From the NCBI GenBank assembly GCA_000310025.1, contig FN648075.1:180334-218101 (forward strand): a stretch of 37,768 bases of DNA, read 5' to 3'. This document shows, one piece after another, positions 1-12,600 of this stretch; positions within the stretch are counted from its first letter, which is position 1; each line of letters opens with the position of its first letter. Origin of the DNA: Ectocarpus siliculosus. Lineage: Eukaryota; Sar; Phaeophyceae; Ectocarpales; Ectocarpaceae. The position numbers were made by a program, and so were the translations under genes. Under the pieces are notes generated by a model. That model made no database searches. It was not told the origin of the DNA and worked only from the letters and a program-made list of their open reading frames with translations.

Positions 1-3000
1 CGGGGTTGGGGGTCGTGCGGGCGGGGTGCCGCATTTTTGGTGGGGGTTGAATTTTTCCCCCCCCCCCCCCCCATCATGATGATATCTTTAGTGAAAAAAA
101 CGTCGTCGATTCTACACCAAAAACAAAACACATGGGGCCGGGACTGCTGACTGTATGATGAAAAGACTGCTTCTGAAGTGTTCTTCCCTCCACCTTTTCC
201 TCCCTCTACCGACGAACGTCTCTATCACGGAACGGAAGAGAGACGAAACCACCTTCGCGGAAAAGCTAGTTTAGCAAAAATCAACCGTGGGACTACCGCC
301 AATTATGGGACTGCAAACCGCATGCATCCGCCCTCCAACGCAGTTGGTTCCGAAGAAAACCGCACGTCGTGTGCGGATGGAATGACATGGCCGGTGCGCT
401 GGCACGGCAGCACGATGCTCTTCAAACTGCCTTCGGAGGAGACAGTGCGTGCCCCCCTTTTCGAGTACGAAAAGGCTCACCACGTTGCAGTAAAAAATTC
501 CAGTCAACGTTTTCTTGTATTATTTTTCTCGTTTTTTGTTTTTTCTCCCTCTCTTCCCTCTATAATAAAAAACGACAACCAGAACCAGCAACAAAACGAC
601 CAAATTGTAACAGCAGCAGCAGCAGCAGCAGTAAGAGCCGACGATCCTTCGTATCCTGCCCTACTAGCTTCCCACAGATAGTTTCATATTTTTCTCGTTC
701 AGCCGGAAAAAGGTGGTATACAAGATATCTCAACGCACACGGCCCCCCACGAAAACATACACTCGGGGCACTCACACAACAGCAGCAGCGGTAGGGTAGC
801 AGGCAGAACCTTAAACCTTGGGCGGGAAATAGGGACATACCATCACTCCCAACACCTCCGTCTTCTCATACCGCACACCTACACGGGGAAAGCCCGAAGA
901 AACCTTGGGAACATAAAAACAAAAACAGCCCAACATGCCGAGAAATGAGCTCTCACTTCCATCGGACATCTTTCGCACCCACCGATCACCTCGCGTCGGC
1001 GCTGTAGCTTACCCCCTGTGGCAGTTTAATGTATTCATAGACGACGAACTCATAATGGAAAATGCACCCAGAAAAAGCAGTCCCCGTTACTTCTCTTCTC
1101 TCTCGCCCAACACGCGCACCAAATAAAAAGAGGAAGCTTGAGAGTGCGGCGGGATGTTGTTGACCCGTCGCTCTCACACATCACGTCGTCGAGAAGAGCG
1201 AAAGTCCAAGAAGACTACAGCAGCGATATAATACTAGGCAACAAAACAATGAACAACAAACACCTTTGCTACAGACAACCAACGTCGCACCGAAAATATA
1301 TCCACTCCAATGCCCCCCCCCGCACACCCAACCCCTGTCGTCCTCTGCTTGCCAAGCCAAGAACGCCGAGTTTTTTTTTTCGTTCGTTCTTCACCTCGCG
1401 CCATCTCGAAAACAAGCGGTACCCCATTGCTCATTTATCGACGACACCACTGTTTCTTCCACGTCTCCGTGCTTAAAGCGCTGAAGACGAGAAAAACAAA
1501 ATGAGGGGTTTATTGACACGATCAGACGGAAGAATAGACGCACCACCCCGACAGCAGCTCTGTCGGTATTGATCATCTTATCCCCTCCACACATCACACA
1601 CCCAACAGAAACGACGCAATGAACACTGACAAGCTCACGACGCCAGCAAAACACCTAAATGATACCGAAAACGTGGTCTCTAGGAAGCGAATGCAGGCGA
1701 GCAACAGAAGAAGAAAAAGAAGAGGCCACACCGACAAAGAACATCAAGAACAAGCCTCCACAGAGCAAAGTACAACCAACGCAAGATAGAGAGAAGAAGA
1801 AAATAAAAGCGCTAGGCGAGCTAGTGTAGTACATGCCAATCGTACGTACGGACACATACAAACGTGCCCTCAAAACCCAGCAACAAATGAAACGGTTGAG
1901 AAGAAGACAAGCACCCACCACTCACAAGCGTGCAAACTGTTTTACAGCATAATCTTAATGTCGTCGCGCGGGGGGGCGGGGGGGCGCGGGGGCGCGGGGG
2001 GCGTCTATCGTGCAAAGATGGTTATTTTCGTCAATCTCTTGACTGAACATGGGGGCACCGCGACCGCCTCATCCCCCCTCCTCGAATCCCTGCACGCCTC
2101 GAGCGCATTGCGACAGAGCGAAGCAACACAAACGGGCGTGGCACCTAAGAAACGGTTGGGGAAAGAGATGCTGCTGCTGCTGCTGCCATCATCACACGAC
2201 AAAAATCACCCCGATACTGCCCACACACACACAAACACGCGTGTGTACGTTCGTTATTTCGCGAACACATGCACCAGCACTTTCAAGCACACCAGCAACA
2301 GCCAACAACAACAACAGAACCCCTGTTTTCTTGGGTGAACTCCCGTCCCCCCCCCCCTCCCCCCCCCCACAAAACACCCCCCTAGTCTCTCCCCCCTCAC
2401 GCATTCTGGGCAGCAAGTCTCGAGGCCACCAAGATTGCCAAACACAAGATGCTGCAGTCAACCAGAACACCAGGGGTCGCGACGAAAAAAGAAAAACGCG
2501 GAGGCAGCCAGCCGAAATAAAACGACCACACAGGAAGAAGAAGAAGATCGTTCTCTATGCTCCGACGACTGCACGCGCGCGCGACGCCAAAAAACTACAC
2601 AGAAAATTACGCCAAGTGTGCAGATACACCACAGAAAACCCTAACCCTCCCCCCCGCCCCGGGGTCCGGCAAGAAGCAGAGCCAACACAACAAGTCAACT
2701 CAGAACTATATACAACGGACTCTTCCTTGGCACGGCATCATGCCCGACGGGGCTGACTCCTATTTACAAGGAGGGTATAGACCACGAGAGGGACGTTATG
2801 GGCGGCGCACACCAAGCCGCCGCTCAACCCCCCCCCCCCCCCCCGGCCCTCCCCCGGCCCTCTACCCCCAGAGCATCAATCAATTCCCGACGTGTTGTTG
2901 CAAAAAACAAGCACTTACAACACGCACACAAAAACCAGGATCGTGGAAAATCCTGGTCGTTGATTTTTTCTCCATGCTGCGCCACCAACGCTCTCGACAA

Positions 3001-3458
3001 CAACAACCCGAACAATTGCCCCGTCTCACGCCGCGCGCACAAGTTTTTTTTGTTTCCTGTTCAAACAAAAGAACATGCTCCAAACAAAGACGGCCGGTTT
3101 CTCACCACCTCACGTCTCTAGCTAGGACCCCGACCACCCCACACACAGATCCACCCCTGCTCCCTCCCTCACCTCGCAGAAAAGGCCGTGGAACGGAGTG
3201 TCGGCCTGGAGCCAAGGATGGACGTTTCAAAGCACGCAAAGAATCACAACGAGAGCCAAGAAAAAAAAAGGAAACGGAGACACACCCTCGTCGCGAGCAA
3301 AAACACTCCCCGCAGGGCGGCGGCGGCGAAGCTGCCGCGCGCTGGGTGCAACAAGCGAGGAAAAAATTAACAACAACAAAAAAAGCTTCATCTCAAAACC
3401 TCCGTCCTCCTTCCCGTCTCCTCGTGCACGCCTTTTTTTTCCGTTCTTGCTGGTCCTT
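1..3458 (-). other. Low-complexity flank, probable long 3' UTR/downstream region of the AP2 gene
   Basis: No open frame here has domain-like composition, and overlapping frames read as Pro/Gln/Lys/Arg-rich low complexity. From about 1200 to 3450 the plus strand is rich in A and C and poor in G and T, so the minus strand is G/T-rich, as expected of a transcribed UTR of the minus-strand gene that stops at 3459. Contents include a poly-C run (about 57-72), CAG repeats (about 610-630 and 779-790), CTG repeats (about 2168-2186), a CA run (about 2221-2235), C-tracts (about 2348-2370 and 2829-2844) and several A- and T-runs. The UTR reading is an inference from composition and position. Confidence 0.35.
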
Positions 3459-6066
3459 TTATCTCCTGCTGGGGTGCCACGGGCCGTCCTCCCGCGCCCA
3501 CCCGTCCTCATCGTGGTCGCCGAAGGCGGTCTTCCGGCTACGCTTTGCGCAAGGCGACGGCAAAGCCGCGGCGGCGGCGGAGGCGTTACCCTCGAGGTAG
3601 GCCGCCGGCGGCGTGCAAGAGCGCGGCGCCGCCGCGCCCCCGGCCCCCGCGGTCGCGAACGGCCTCCCACTCACGCTGGAGATGTCGTTTAGCTGCCGCT
3701 CGATGCCGTCCGGGAAGTTGAGCTTGGCTCCCTCGGCGAAGTGCTGCAGCGCCGCCGCGTCGTACGCCCTCGCGGCGTCGAACTCGCTGTCGAACACTCC
3801 GAGGTACTTCTGCTTCCGGCCGATGTAGATAACCGCGCGCCACTTGCCCGCGCGCGTGATGCAGACGCCCTTGAAGCGAGACTGTCCGCGCGGGCCGCGC
3901 CGCCCGGAAGCCTGCACGCGGACCGGGGTGACCGGCGGGCCGGACGCGGACACCAGCGCCGGCGGCATCATGCCCACGCCTCCGCCGCCCATGGTTGCCG
4001 CTGCTGCTGCTGCCGCCGCCGCCGCTGCTGAGTTGGCGGTCTGGTGGTGGTGGTCATGGTTCTTGCTTGAAGATGAGGTGGACGCCCGGTCCAGCATCCG
4101 CTGCGGTAGGGTTGCCAGCAGGCAGGCCGCGTCCGCCGTGCTCCCGCTGTACGCCGGTCCTCCGCCAGAGTAGTCATCTCCGCTGCCGCCGCCGCGGCGG
4201 TGATGCCGGGCGGCGGGGGCGGTCTTGATCGGGCCAAACTCGGGAGAGACGGAAGCCGCCGCCGGCTGGTGCTGGGTGTACCCGCCGCCGCTGCCGCCGC
4301 TGCTGCCGCAGCCGCCGCCGGTGAGCAGCGGAGGGGCGTCGTCGAGGGGCTGGTGCTGGTGGTGGAGGTGGGCCGCGTTGATGGCGTGGGCGTAGTGGTG
4401 GGAGGGCACGGGGGTGGCCGGGGTGGAGTCCGGCACGAACTCGGACCGTTGCTGCGCGCGGAGCTCGAGATCCACCGCACCCAGAAGGTTCTCCCAGTCG
4501 GACTTCTTGGCCGGGGATGAAGTCAGCTCGATCGTACGCGGCATTACGCGGGAGGAGTGTTGCTGCTGGTTCTGCGCCAGGATTGCCGCCGAGGGCGAGG
4601 GCGACCGGGACGGCGCCGACACCGACACCGCGGCGGGCGGCTGCTGGGCGGGGGCCTCCCCGTGGAAGAGGCCCGGCCTTGCCGTTGTCATGTTGGCGTC
4701 GCCGCCCTTGCTGTTGCGCCACATGGCGTGCGGAGGTTCGGAAGACGAAGAATCCTTCTGAGCTGTTTTTGAAGAAGAGCTGTTGCAAGAGCACTGGCGT
4801 TGCTGGCATCGGCAAGAGGACGACGACTTGAACGCCAGCTGCTGCTGCTGCTGCTGCTTCTCCACCGCCACCGGCACCTGGGGATCCGAGTGCGCGAAGG
4901 ATCCCCCCATGTTGTACCCGTAGCGGTGGGGGTAAAGGGCGGGCACCTCCCTGGCGGTGTAGCTGTGAGGGCTCGGGGAGTGGCGGCGGTGATCTTGGCT
5001 TGCCGTACCTTCGGAGAGGTACTGGGCGGGCATGGGGCTCGGCGAGAATTCGAACGAGCGGCGATCCGCAGGATCGGAGGGTATATTTCTGAGTATCGGC
5101 GACCTGAGGAGGGGGAGAGCGGGCACGGGGGGAAGGGGGGAGGCAGGGGGTGAGCGCGGGGGCGAGGCCGGGGGCCGGGCGAAAGGGCGTTTGCAGCTGC
5201 GGAAAAATTACGAAATCGAGACGTGACGAGGAAAAAGAGAAAATAAGAGGGCATGTCATGTCTCACCCTGTCCAGTGATCATGAGTCCAAACATGATCCA
5301 CCCAAACGGCGGGTGCAGGACCCCGCACTTAGCTACGATCTACCGCACGAGCAAGGATACCCCACCCCAGAGATCTGCCCGTGAGCGTGGTGCCGGCGGC
5401 GGGCGGCCGGGCGCGACGGCTCGGCGCGGGCGTTGGCGGAGAAGAAAGCGTGGTGTGACGAGATTTATGGGAAGGCTTTTTAGGTGAATACCCCCGTTTT
5501 TCTCTCCATCAGTCGGAACGGAACACCGGCCAAACGAGAAATCTCCCACGGCCCAAACCGGTGGCCACAAAATAACCCACACGCTCTGCACATGTCCCGG
5601 GGGTGTTTGTTCGCTTGGTGTCGCTCGGATCGGGGGTCGGGGGTCGAGCCCTTCGCGGAATTCGGCGCGATTAGTTTTACCCGCCGGGCAGGCCAAAAAT
5701 TCAAAACAACCCACCCGCCTCTCTCTTTCCAAGTCAAAAAAAGGCAGCCAACGAACTCCGAGCCGAAAAAGCAGCAGAAAAATTGGCAGCAGCAGCAGCA
5801 GCAGCAGCAGCGCTTTGGAAAAGCCGTTCGTTTGTTCGCGGGCGAGAGAACAAGAGCAAAAAAACTCACGTGTCAGCGATCAGGGCGGTCATGGCTGCCG
5901 CTAGCTCGGAGGTCTTCGTGATTGGTGTGTCTCTCTCGGTCGCCAATCGGTAGTCTGTTTCTCTCTCTCTCTCTGTGTCGTCTGGCGTGGGCGTAGCGGA
6001 GGAAGAAGGCGAGACCAGTCGTGTGGGTGTTTGTGAACTTGTGGGGTCAACTTGAAAAAAAAACAT
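3459..6066 (-). CDS. AP2/ERF-domain transcription factor (two exons)
   Basis: Predicted nuclear DNA-binding regulator with a single AP2/ERF domain near the C-terminus, at about residues 470-528 of about 613. Visible family elements are the FKGV start, the KWRAVI strand, YLGVFDSE and the helix motif ARAYDAAALQHF, followed by LNFP. The rest is disordered: poly-Gln (about 4840-4860), Ser/Cys-rich, His-rich and Gly-rich stretches and a 12-Ala run just before the domain. Exon 2 is 5103-3459; its acceptor (CAG at 5106-5104) has a strong pyrimidine tract. Exon 1 ends at 5870 with donor GTGAGT. The phase (2) matches across the 766-bp intron 5104-5869. The start is uncertain: the first ATG is at 6066, with another in-frame ATG at 5892. 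A second in-phase acceptor lies 12 bases downstream. Single-AP2 proteins occur in plants and algae; the target genes cannot be inferred. Confidence 0.85.
5104..5869 (-). other. Intron of the AP2 gene
   Basis: GT-AG intron joining exon 1 (donor GTGAGT) to exon 2 (CTCCTCAG with a long pyrimidine tract). The phases agree on both sides. It contains a CAG microsatellite at about 5789-5811, seen as CTG in the gene's own orientation. Confidence 0.75.
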
Positions 6067-6837
6067 GCTCGGTCCTCATGACGACGCCAAATCCAATTCT
6101 GGAACTATTCTTTTTTTATAGACCGATCTCTCTATTTCCAAGTTGTTTTTCGTGCTGGTGGTTCGTGTGGAATGCACAAGGGTCTGTTCCGCAAGGAAAT
6201 CGGCGGGTAGGGTAAAAAGAAGAAGATGACGGAGAGAGAGCACGGTTGGATAATTTGGTGGTCTCAAGACGGAGGAAGAAAATAGGAACCAAACGCGAGT
6301 TTTCCGGCACAAACTGCTTTGCTGCAGCTGCTGCTGCTGCTGCTGCGTGCGATTTGCGAGACGACGGGAAGGGTTGTTGTGCAGCGTGTGATGATGATGC
6401 CGAGAACTGAATGCTGCTGCTGTGGCGGGGCCAGCGTGTTACTGTAGACAGCGCAGCGTACACATTTCGCACGACATTTGTCGTTCCGTGTTCTGTGACA
6501 ACACGCATGTTGTCCATACATACATGCGTAATAATGCGGAACATGACAACGAAAAATCTGGCGTCTTGAGACACCCCACACACCGAGCGGACAGGAGTAC
6601 ATGTTGCATGTGTACCGGCTGCCCGCGTGCTAGAATATATATAATATGTGGTGTGTAGGCTTTTTACCACAAGAGGCCTAGGTGGTCTTCGAGAGGTGAT
6701 GTTCGTGCTACCCGTCGCAAGTCACCCTCGGCTCACGCACGACCAGTGGCCGCATTGTTTGCCTGACGGGTAAAAAGAAAGGCACACAGAGAGGAAGAGA
6801 GCGCGAGGTATCATATGCATATCATATCTACAACATA
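6067..6837. other. Upstream region of the AP2 gene; no gene seen
   Basis: It holds a CTG/CAG microsatellite (about 6320-6347), ATG/GAT-like runs and a TATA-like AT stretch near 6634-6648. I see no coding exon on either strand. A promoter and 5' UTR of the AP2 gene are expected here, but no specific element can be assigned. Confidence 0.3.
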
Positions 6838-7057
6838 CCGTATATGACACAAGATAACACACCCCCTTGGCCGATTTTCAAAGCTCGATTTCTCAACAGC
6901 AGGAAGAGTCACAGCGCCGAAAACGGCGGCGTTGGAGCCTTCTCGTCGAGAGCTGTTCGAAAACGTATTGTTTCATTTATGCATCCTCTTCGTCGTGGAG
7001 TAATCGAGCTTTGAAAATCGGTCCAGGGGGTGTGTTATCTTGTTTCATATACGGCGG
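6838..7057 (+). mobile_element. MITE copy 1, about 220 bp, terminal inverted repeats and TA flanks
   Basis: The two ends are inverted repeats of roughly 50 bp. The left end begins CCGTATATGACACAAG and continues to AAAGCTCGAT; the right end is its complement, ending ATATACGGCGG. The element is flanked by TA on both sides (6836-6837 and 7058-7059), consistent with a TA target-site duplication as in Tc1/mariner-type non-autonomous elements. The core matches the reverse complement of the copy at 17068-17282 along its whole length. There is no transposase inside. Superfamily assignment rests only on the TA flanks. Confidence 0.8.
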
Positions 7058-9413
7058 TATGCACATACATGATAGGAGACCGCGTCAAAAGAGCCAGTGG
7101 GTTTTGAGGGACAACGAGACCAACCGGACTTTTTACATCATCATCATCAGCAGTCCTGTGGTGTTTGTTCCTGCACAGCAGACCGATATTGAATCAATGA
7201 TGCATTCATCATGCGTGGTGGAAATACAACAACCCTCCCTGTCTGTGGCCTTTGGTGTGGACCACTGGTGTGTCAGCCGGGTGCCAGACCATCACCATTC
7301 ATTCACACGGGATCGCGCCGGGCAGGGCAGCCTCTCTGTATCCGCCGCTTGTTTCCCTCGTGATCCATCCAGCTGCTCTGAACCGCAGATCAGATAAAGC
7401 CATGATGATGATGGCATGAAAGAACCGCGAGAAGTGTTCTGTTATTTATTTGCGCTTCGACGAGATCTTTGATTGTTGTGTTCGTTCATGTTGCAACAAC
7501 GAGAGGACAACAGCCCGAGAGAGGGTTTCTACTCCTCCTAACGACAACAGGATGATGAAGAATGAGAAGTCTTACAATGTCTGCCTTGCACATGGTATAG
7601 ATTCTTTGGTCGGCGGATAATAAGGCGAAAGCCTCTCGCCCAGCGCGCATGATGGATGGCAAGAAAATAATTCCGTGCCCACCGCGCAGACGGCGGCAGC
7701 GGCCTGCACTGTTTTTTTCGTCGATCGAGTTTTTCAAACCTCCGCCAACCACCAAATACCACCACCACTACCACCAATCATCTATCGGCGTCATTTATTT
7801 GGTTGGCACGGGTACTACAACAACAACAGCAGTCCACGTGTTGCGTGCCCCTCTCTCTCGCTCTACCCCCCTCTTCGGTGCGCCACGTGGCTCCACGTTC
7901 CACGTGCATGTACGTGCTGCAGCACCACACAAACAACCCCCCTCGAGTCATCATCATCATCATGATGATGATCATTCCTCATGCTCGCGCACCCCACAGG
8001 TAACAACGCTGCGTGACGACCGACACATACATGATGACATTGCTGCTGCTGTACACATACATGCATACATACGTTGTTACACGCAACAATTACTCCGAAC
8101 GAAAGAACAAACTGCTGTGAGTGCGAAGTGCACGATGGTATGCATCAAGACTACCGGTAGAACTACCTGCCACCGTAGCATGCCAATGGCTTGTTGCATA
8201 CCGCCGTGTCATGAATCATGAATCATGAGATCATGAGAACGACGAACAACGACGGCGGGCCGTCATCATGATGCGGGCGGTCATGCCGCAGTACATGCAC
8301 AACGGAGATGTGTCATGTTTCATGCGGCCCGCACTTCCATGCCCCTACCAGTCAACGAAGCCCGATACTACTACTGAAGACGTGGGTTCCCCTAAAATCA
8401 GGCGTCACGCCAGACCAGGAGACACGAAAAAGCGCGGGGGCGGACCCGCACTTAAATCACGAAATCACGAAGTACTTCTCACGTTTGAGATGGCAAGGGA
8501 ACTTCGCACGGCCGTCATCTGTAAGCGGGGGATAAGAACGTCGAGAATAGAGCTGCTACCGGATTTGATTGGCCTGCGTTCATCTAACTCCTACCCTACT
8601 TCGCATGCTGGCCGGGCTGGGGCGGGGCGGCCATCCAGATCGATCAGCTCTCTCTGTCGTCCCTCTTGGCATGAAAATGGGTTGTCACCTGCTGCTGCCG
8701 TCGGGTAGCTGACTTGACACAGCAGTCTAAAATATTAGTAGCGAGAAGATGGTAGCCAACAAGCACATCCAGACACACGTTTGCAAACCCCCTGTTTCGC
8801 GACAAACTAATGTAACGATGAACGCACACGCCATCCATGCATGGGTGTTTTTGGTTTCTGAGAACCTTACTTGAACCTTAAGTGCAAGGACTATGCTTCC
8901 TGCACCATGTCCGCCTATTGACAGGAGGAGTAGTATTTAAAAATCTCCCTGTTCGAATTCAACACCTCGCTTGACTTCCTTCTCTGGTGTGTTGTTCTCT
9001 GATGTACCGTGGTACTTCTTCTAGAACACGCTTACCGGTATGCATACATCAAAAAAGGAAGATACACCCACCGCTCATCATCGTGCGTCACACTACGCGG
9101 TGTTTTCGCAAACAAATGGCGTGCCCAAATGAAGAAACGCACATCCATACACTAATAGCCACAAAATGGGTGGAGTTCCCCACAAAACAGAGACATACAT
9201 AAGACACGCCAGTTAGCCCAACAATAAAAACACAGACACGCACGGAAGCACCGCCAAAGGGAACAAGGGAACGGGAGGAACAAAAAAAAAGAAGTTAAAC
9301 GCCGCAACGCCGCGCGCCTCATGTTCTCTTCACTCAACCGTTCATACGGCTCATGAACATGAACAATTCTTTAGACCGTGCCCCAAACTTTTGTGCCTTC
9401 CACGCCCAACTGC
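7058..9413. other. Intergenic region with simple repeats; no gene seen
   Basis: No exon with recognisable protein character is visible on either strand. It contains a perfect 20-bp palindrome of CAT/ATG units (7953-7972), CATCAT and GTTGTT short runs (7130-8060), ATCATGA repeats (about 8210-8236) and an A/T-richer stretch (8700-9350). Open frames here are short and low in complexity. Confidence 0.35.
7953..7972. repeat. Perfect 20-bp ATC/GAT palindrome
   Basis: ATCATCATCA runs directly into TGATGATGAT, centred on CATG at 7961-7964, so either strand can fold on itself. It is probably a simple-sequence artefact and not a regulatory site. Confidence 0.6.
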
Positions 9414-9542
9414 CGCCGGTCGTGCATACGCCAAAGCTGGCGAGATAAAAAGGTTCTCCAGCTGGAAAACGCCTCCCAGAACCACACCCTACAACGCCTC
9501 ATTTGAATTGAACGGGTCACACCGCCGCAGCAACAACGGCTG
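9414..9542 (+). repeat. Left terminal inverted repeat of the MULE
   Basis: 129 bp starting CGCCGGTCGTGCATACG. By eye it is identical to the reverse complement of 17425-17553. The match stops abruptly at both ends. The transposase ATG follows 71 bp later, so the promoter probably lies in or next to this TIR. Confidence 0.9.
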
Positions 9543-9613
9543 GCGGCCAACGCGATAGTAGCGGCGTTCCCTTCAGCAGCTCACACCAGCCTCATACCAG
9601 TCTACGACAGCAG

Positions 9614-12600
9614 ATGGAGGTTGATTCCGCTGCGGCTGAGGCAAGCTCTTGGCAGCTGGAGGAGGTGCTGGCTTGTAGCGAGGACGAGACGCTCGATGTT
9701 GGTGGGGAGGAGGAAGCTGCTGGGCTTCCTTTCGACGCCGCCGAAGGCGAAGATAGCGATGACGAGCCCTCGCCTGCAGGTGGTGCAGGCCTCTGGGACC
9801 CATCTCTAGGTATGGCAGGCTATAAACGTATGGGTATGGCAGGTTGGTTCGCCGTGTTGTTGGTACGTTGTTTTGTTGGTACGTTACTCATCCGCGTGCT
9901 CCGATGTTTTCACCCGCGCGCACCTGGGTTTGACTCGCTTGCACAGGGGAGATCGCGACCCTTGAAGAAGAGATAAAGAAACTAGAGTTCCCCAACCTCG
10001 AAGACGGGACCGGCAACTTGGGGAGAAAACCATGGACAACGCAGTCGCGATGTTGATGGCGAAGACCGGACGCGGCTTCAGCCTGAAGAGAGAGAATAAA
10101 ACAAAGGTGACGTTGCGTGTTTCCATGTGTTGTTGGTGTGTGCGAAAGATGCCTGTGGGCTCGGCTTTTTCGTCTCGTCCACCGTAATCGCCTTATGATT
10201 AGCGACATGCGCAGCCTCTAATGTTGGACATCCGACGGCTGCTGACATCTGAATGTGTTGCCGCCGCCCCCCTCCAGCTTTTCACGAAAAAGCAGGAAAA
10301 GAACTCCCGCATGCGAAACAGATGGAGCTCCGTATGGATCAAGTGCTGCCAGGGGGGGAAGCCGAGAGCGTGTCAACGTGTCGCGGATCCGAGCGCTCGC
10401 CGCAACACAAAGTCACAGAAGGTTTGTCTGCCTGAAGTACGAACCGATGTGGAGCTCCCGATGTTGAGCTCTCGCCACCGTTGTGTCTCGGCTCCTCTTT
10501 TTAGCGCGTCGGGTGACGAGTCATCTGACAAGTCAACGGAGGAGTCGCGATGGGAAATGGACATTGGGCGCGCTTTGTTGTTGAACTTCATTTCTTTTTG
10601 GCGCCGATTGAACATGATCGCTGCATACATGGACTTTTCGGGACATCGTCCGCGGTTGAACGTTCTGAGCTGCTGCGCTGTAGTCCCCCTCTTCTCTGCA
10701 ATATGAAGCGCTCGAAAACGCGAGCGTCGACGCAAGGAGTAGTTGTGTGCCGGGTCAGGACCTTTTGTTGGTCGCACGGCGGCCGCACCTCTTCGCTGTG
10801 GTCTCCGTTGTGCGGGCGATGCTCCAACGCGTTCTTCCGGCAAATTTGTTGGCTTTTCTGTTGTTGCTTGCTTGCTGGTTGCGCACCCTCTGCGCTGTAG
10901 TTGTCGAGGAAAGCACCGCAACAAGGGACGTAGGTGAGTCCACCTCCCGTGTGTATGTGTGTGTGTGTGCGGTTTGTCTTCGTGCGTATGAAACGCATGG
11001 AACGCAAATGGCGTAACGCTAAATGGCCATCGCTCTTCGCGCGGACACACATATTTCTTCTGTACCCTCACAACACTGTCGTGTTGTTTATACCCTGTCC
11101 GAATCCCAGGTGGGTTGCGAGTTCCACTTGGGGCTGTGGTGGGGGGCCGACATGTATACACCGCAAGTTGCAAAGGTGAGTTAAGTTGAGGGGAAGTACG
11201 TCGGTACAATGGATAGATCGCGTTGGATGCGTTAATGTAGGCAGCCCAAAGCTAGACATTCTTAACAAATGATGTTCACGCGGGTTCGAATCCCAGCTCT
11301 GACGCTTTGGACTCAGGAGGCACCCTTGATATATTTTGCCAGCACCGCATGGCGAGGGGTCCGTCCCCGGACATCACTGCCGACTGCACCTTACCAAATC
11401 AACTGCGCGTAGCCTGAGGTATGACAGGAGCGCACCCGCTTGTTTGAACATGGAGACCTTGCGATCATGTGCGTACTGTTGACACTGCTTCGCTTGCCTC
11501 CCGATACCGGATGCGCAGGGAAAGGTTTGCCTCGCGCATCTTACCCCCGATCCAGATTCAGCCGGAATGGAGCACGAGCGCCCACGACGCTACGAAAACG
11601 ACGTGAGCGAGGAGGACATCGAGAAGGAATCCGAACTCATCCGTCTGCTACACTTCAAAAATTTGCCAACGATAGAGATCCACAAGGCTTTCGAGGACAT
11701 CGGAAAGAGGCTGGGGAGAGCCGGAAAGCAAAAGGTGAGTGGGCGAGAGTGTAGTTTGCGGTAGTAAACGCTACCTAGACGGCGCGACGGGGGGGGGAGG
11801 GGGGAGTACTCATCGCCGTGCATGCCGCAGTCGTTAGACCGGTGACATGGCATCCCTACAAAGCCGGGACGGAATCATGCCGGCTTGTCACCGGACCAGT
11901 CTGTGACATCACCAAGCGCGAAGCACCGTGAGGTATTCGCCGAGTCGCATGGGGCGTGCCGCTACATCCTGCTGGGTGTGCGGCGTGTTGGGCTAAGGAT
12001 GACAGCTGCGAGTAACCCTGAATTTGTTTTCGTGCTGCACTCTTCCAGAGACAGCAGTAAGGACAGTGTCAATACGTTGAGGGTGCTCGACCAATTCAAC
12101 AGAAAGTGGTGCCACCATCCCCTTTGCGCAGAGTGAAGGTTGTCCACCCCGCACACCATGATGTACTCGACCACCATCATGTTTGCCGCTAACAAACACC
12201 AAGGCGACAAAAAGTGGCAACCTTTTTGTCGAGCTCACAAAGCCATCGGCGTGTTGCCGAGCGACAAAAACCCACGGGAGGAACGGGGGGTAGCCCAAAA
12301 GTGGGGTGATGACGAATTATGTAACCGGCGGCATTTTCGTTGAAACCATTCTTGTTTCGTCTGCATGCTTTCGTCCGAGTACACCCTAACCGAGTTCACT
12401 GCCGGGTTGTCCATGTTTCCGTTAGGTGCGAAGCATGAGGGATGCGTTCGACGCAGAACGTAAGGCCGACAACGGAGTGTTCAACGACGCCCAGCTGTTC
12501 GTTTCGCACCTCCAGCAGAGCGAGGCTTTCATGAGGTTCAAGGCAGACGAGCAGGGCCGCATCACGTCCATCGCCTGGGCATATCAGCAGCAGAAGTACA

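Noticed and set aside
3199-3692. Open frames on both strands overlapping the AP2 3' end
   Set aside because: Arg/Pro/Ala-rich shadows of GC-rich AP2 coding sequence with no independent domain.
4174-5259. Long minus-strand frame of 361 codons overlapping the AP2 gene
   Set aside because: A shifted frame of the same low-complexity coding sequence. The AP2 domain and the splice phases support the other frame.
6867-7397. 176-codon plus-strand frame
   Set aside because: It runs through MITE copy 1 and simple repeats. No domain and no splice support.
7649-8221. 190-codon plus-strand frame rich in His and Thr
   Set aside because: Driven by CAC/CAT/ACA simple repeats; composition not protein-like.
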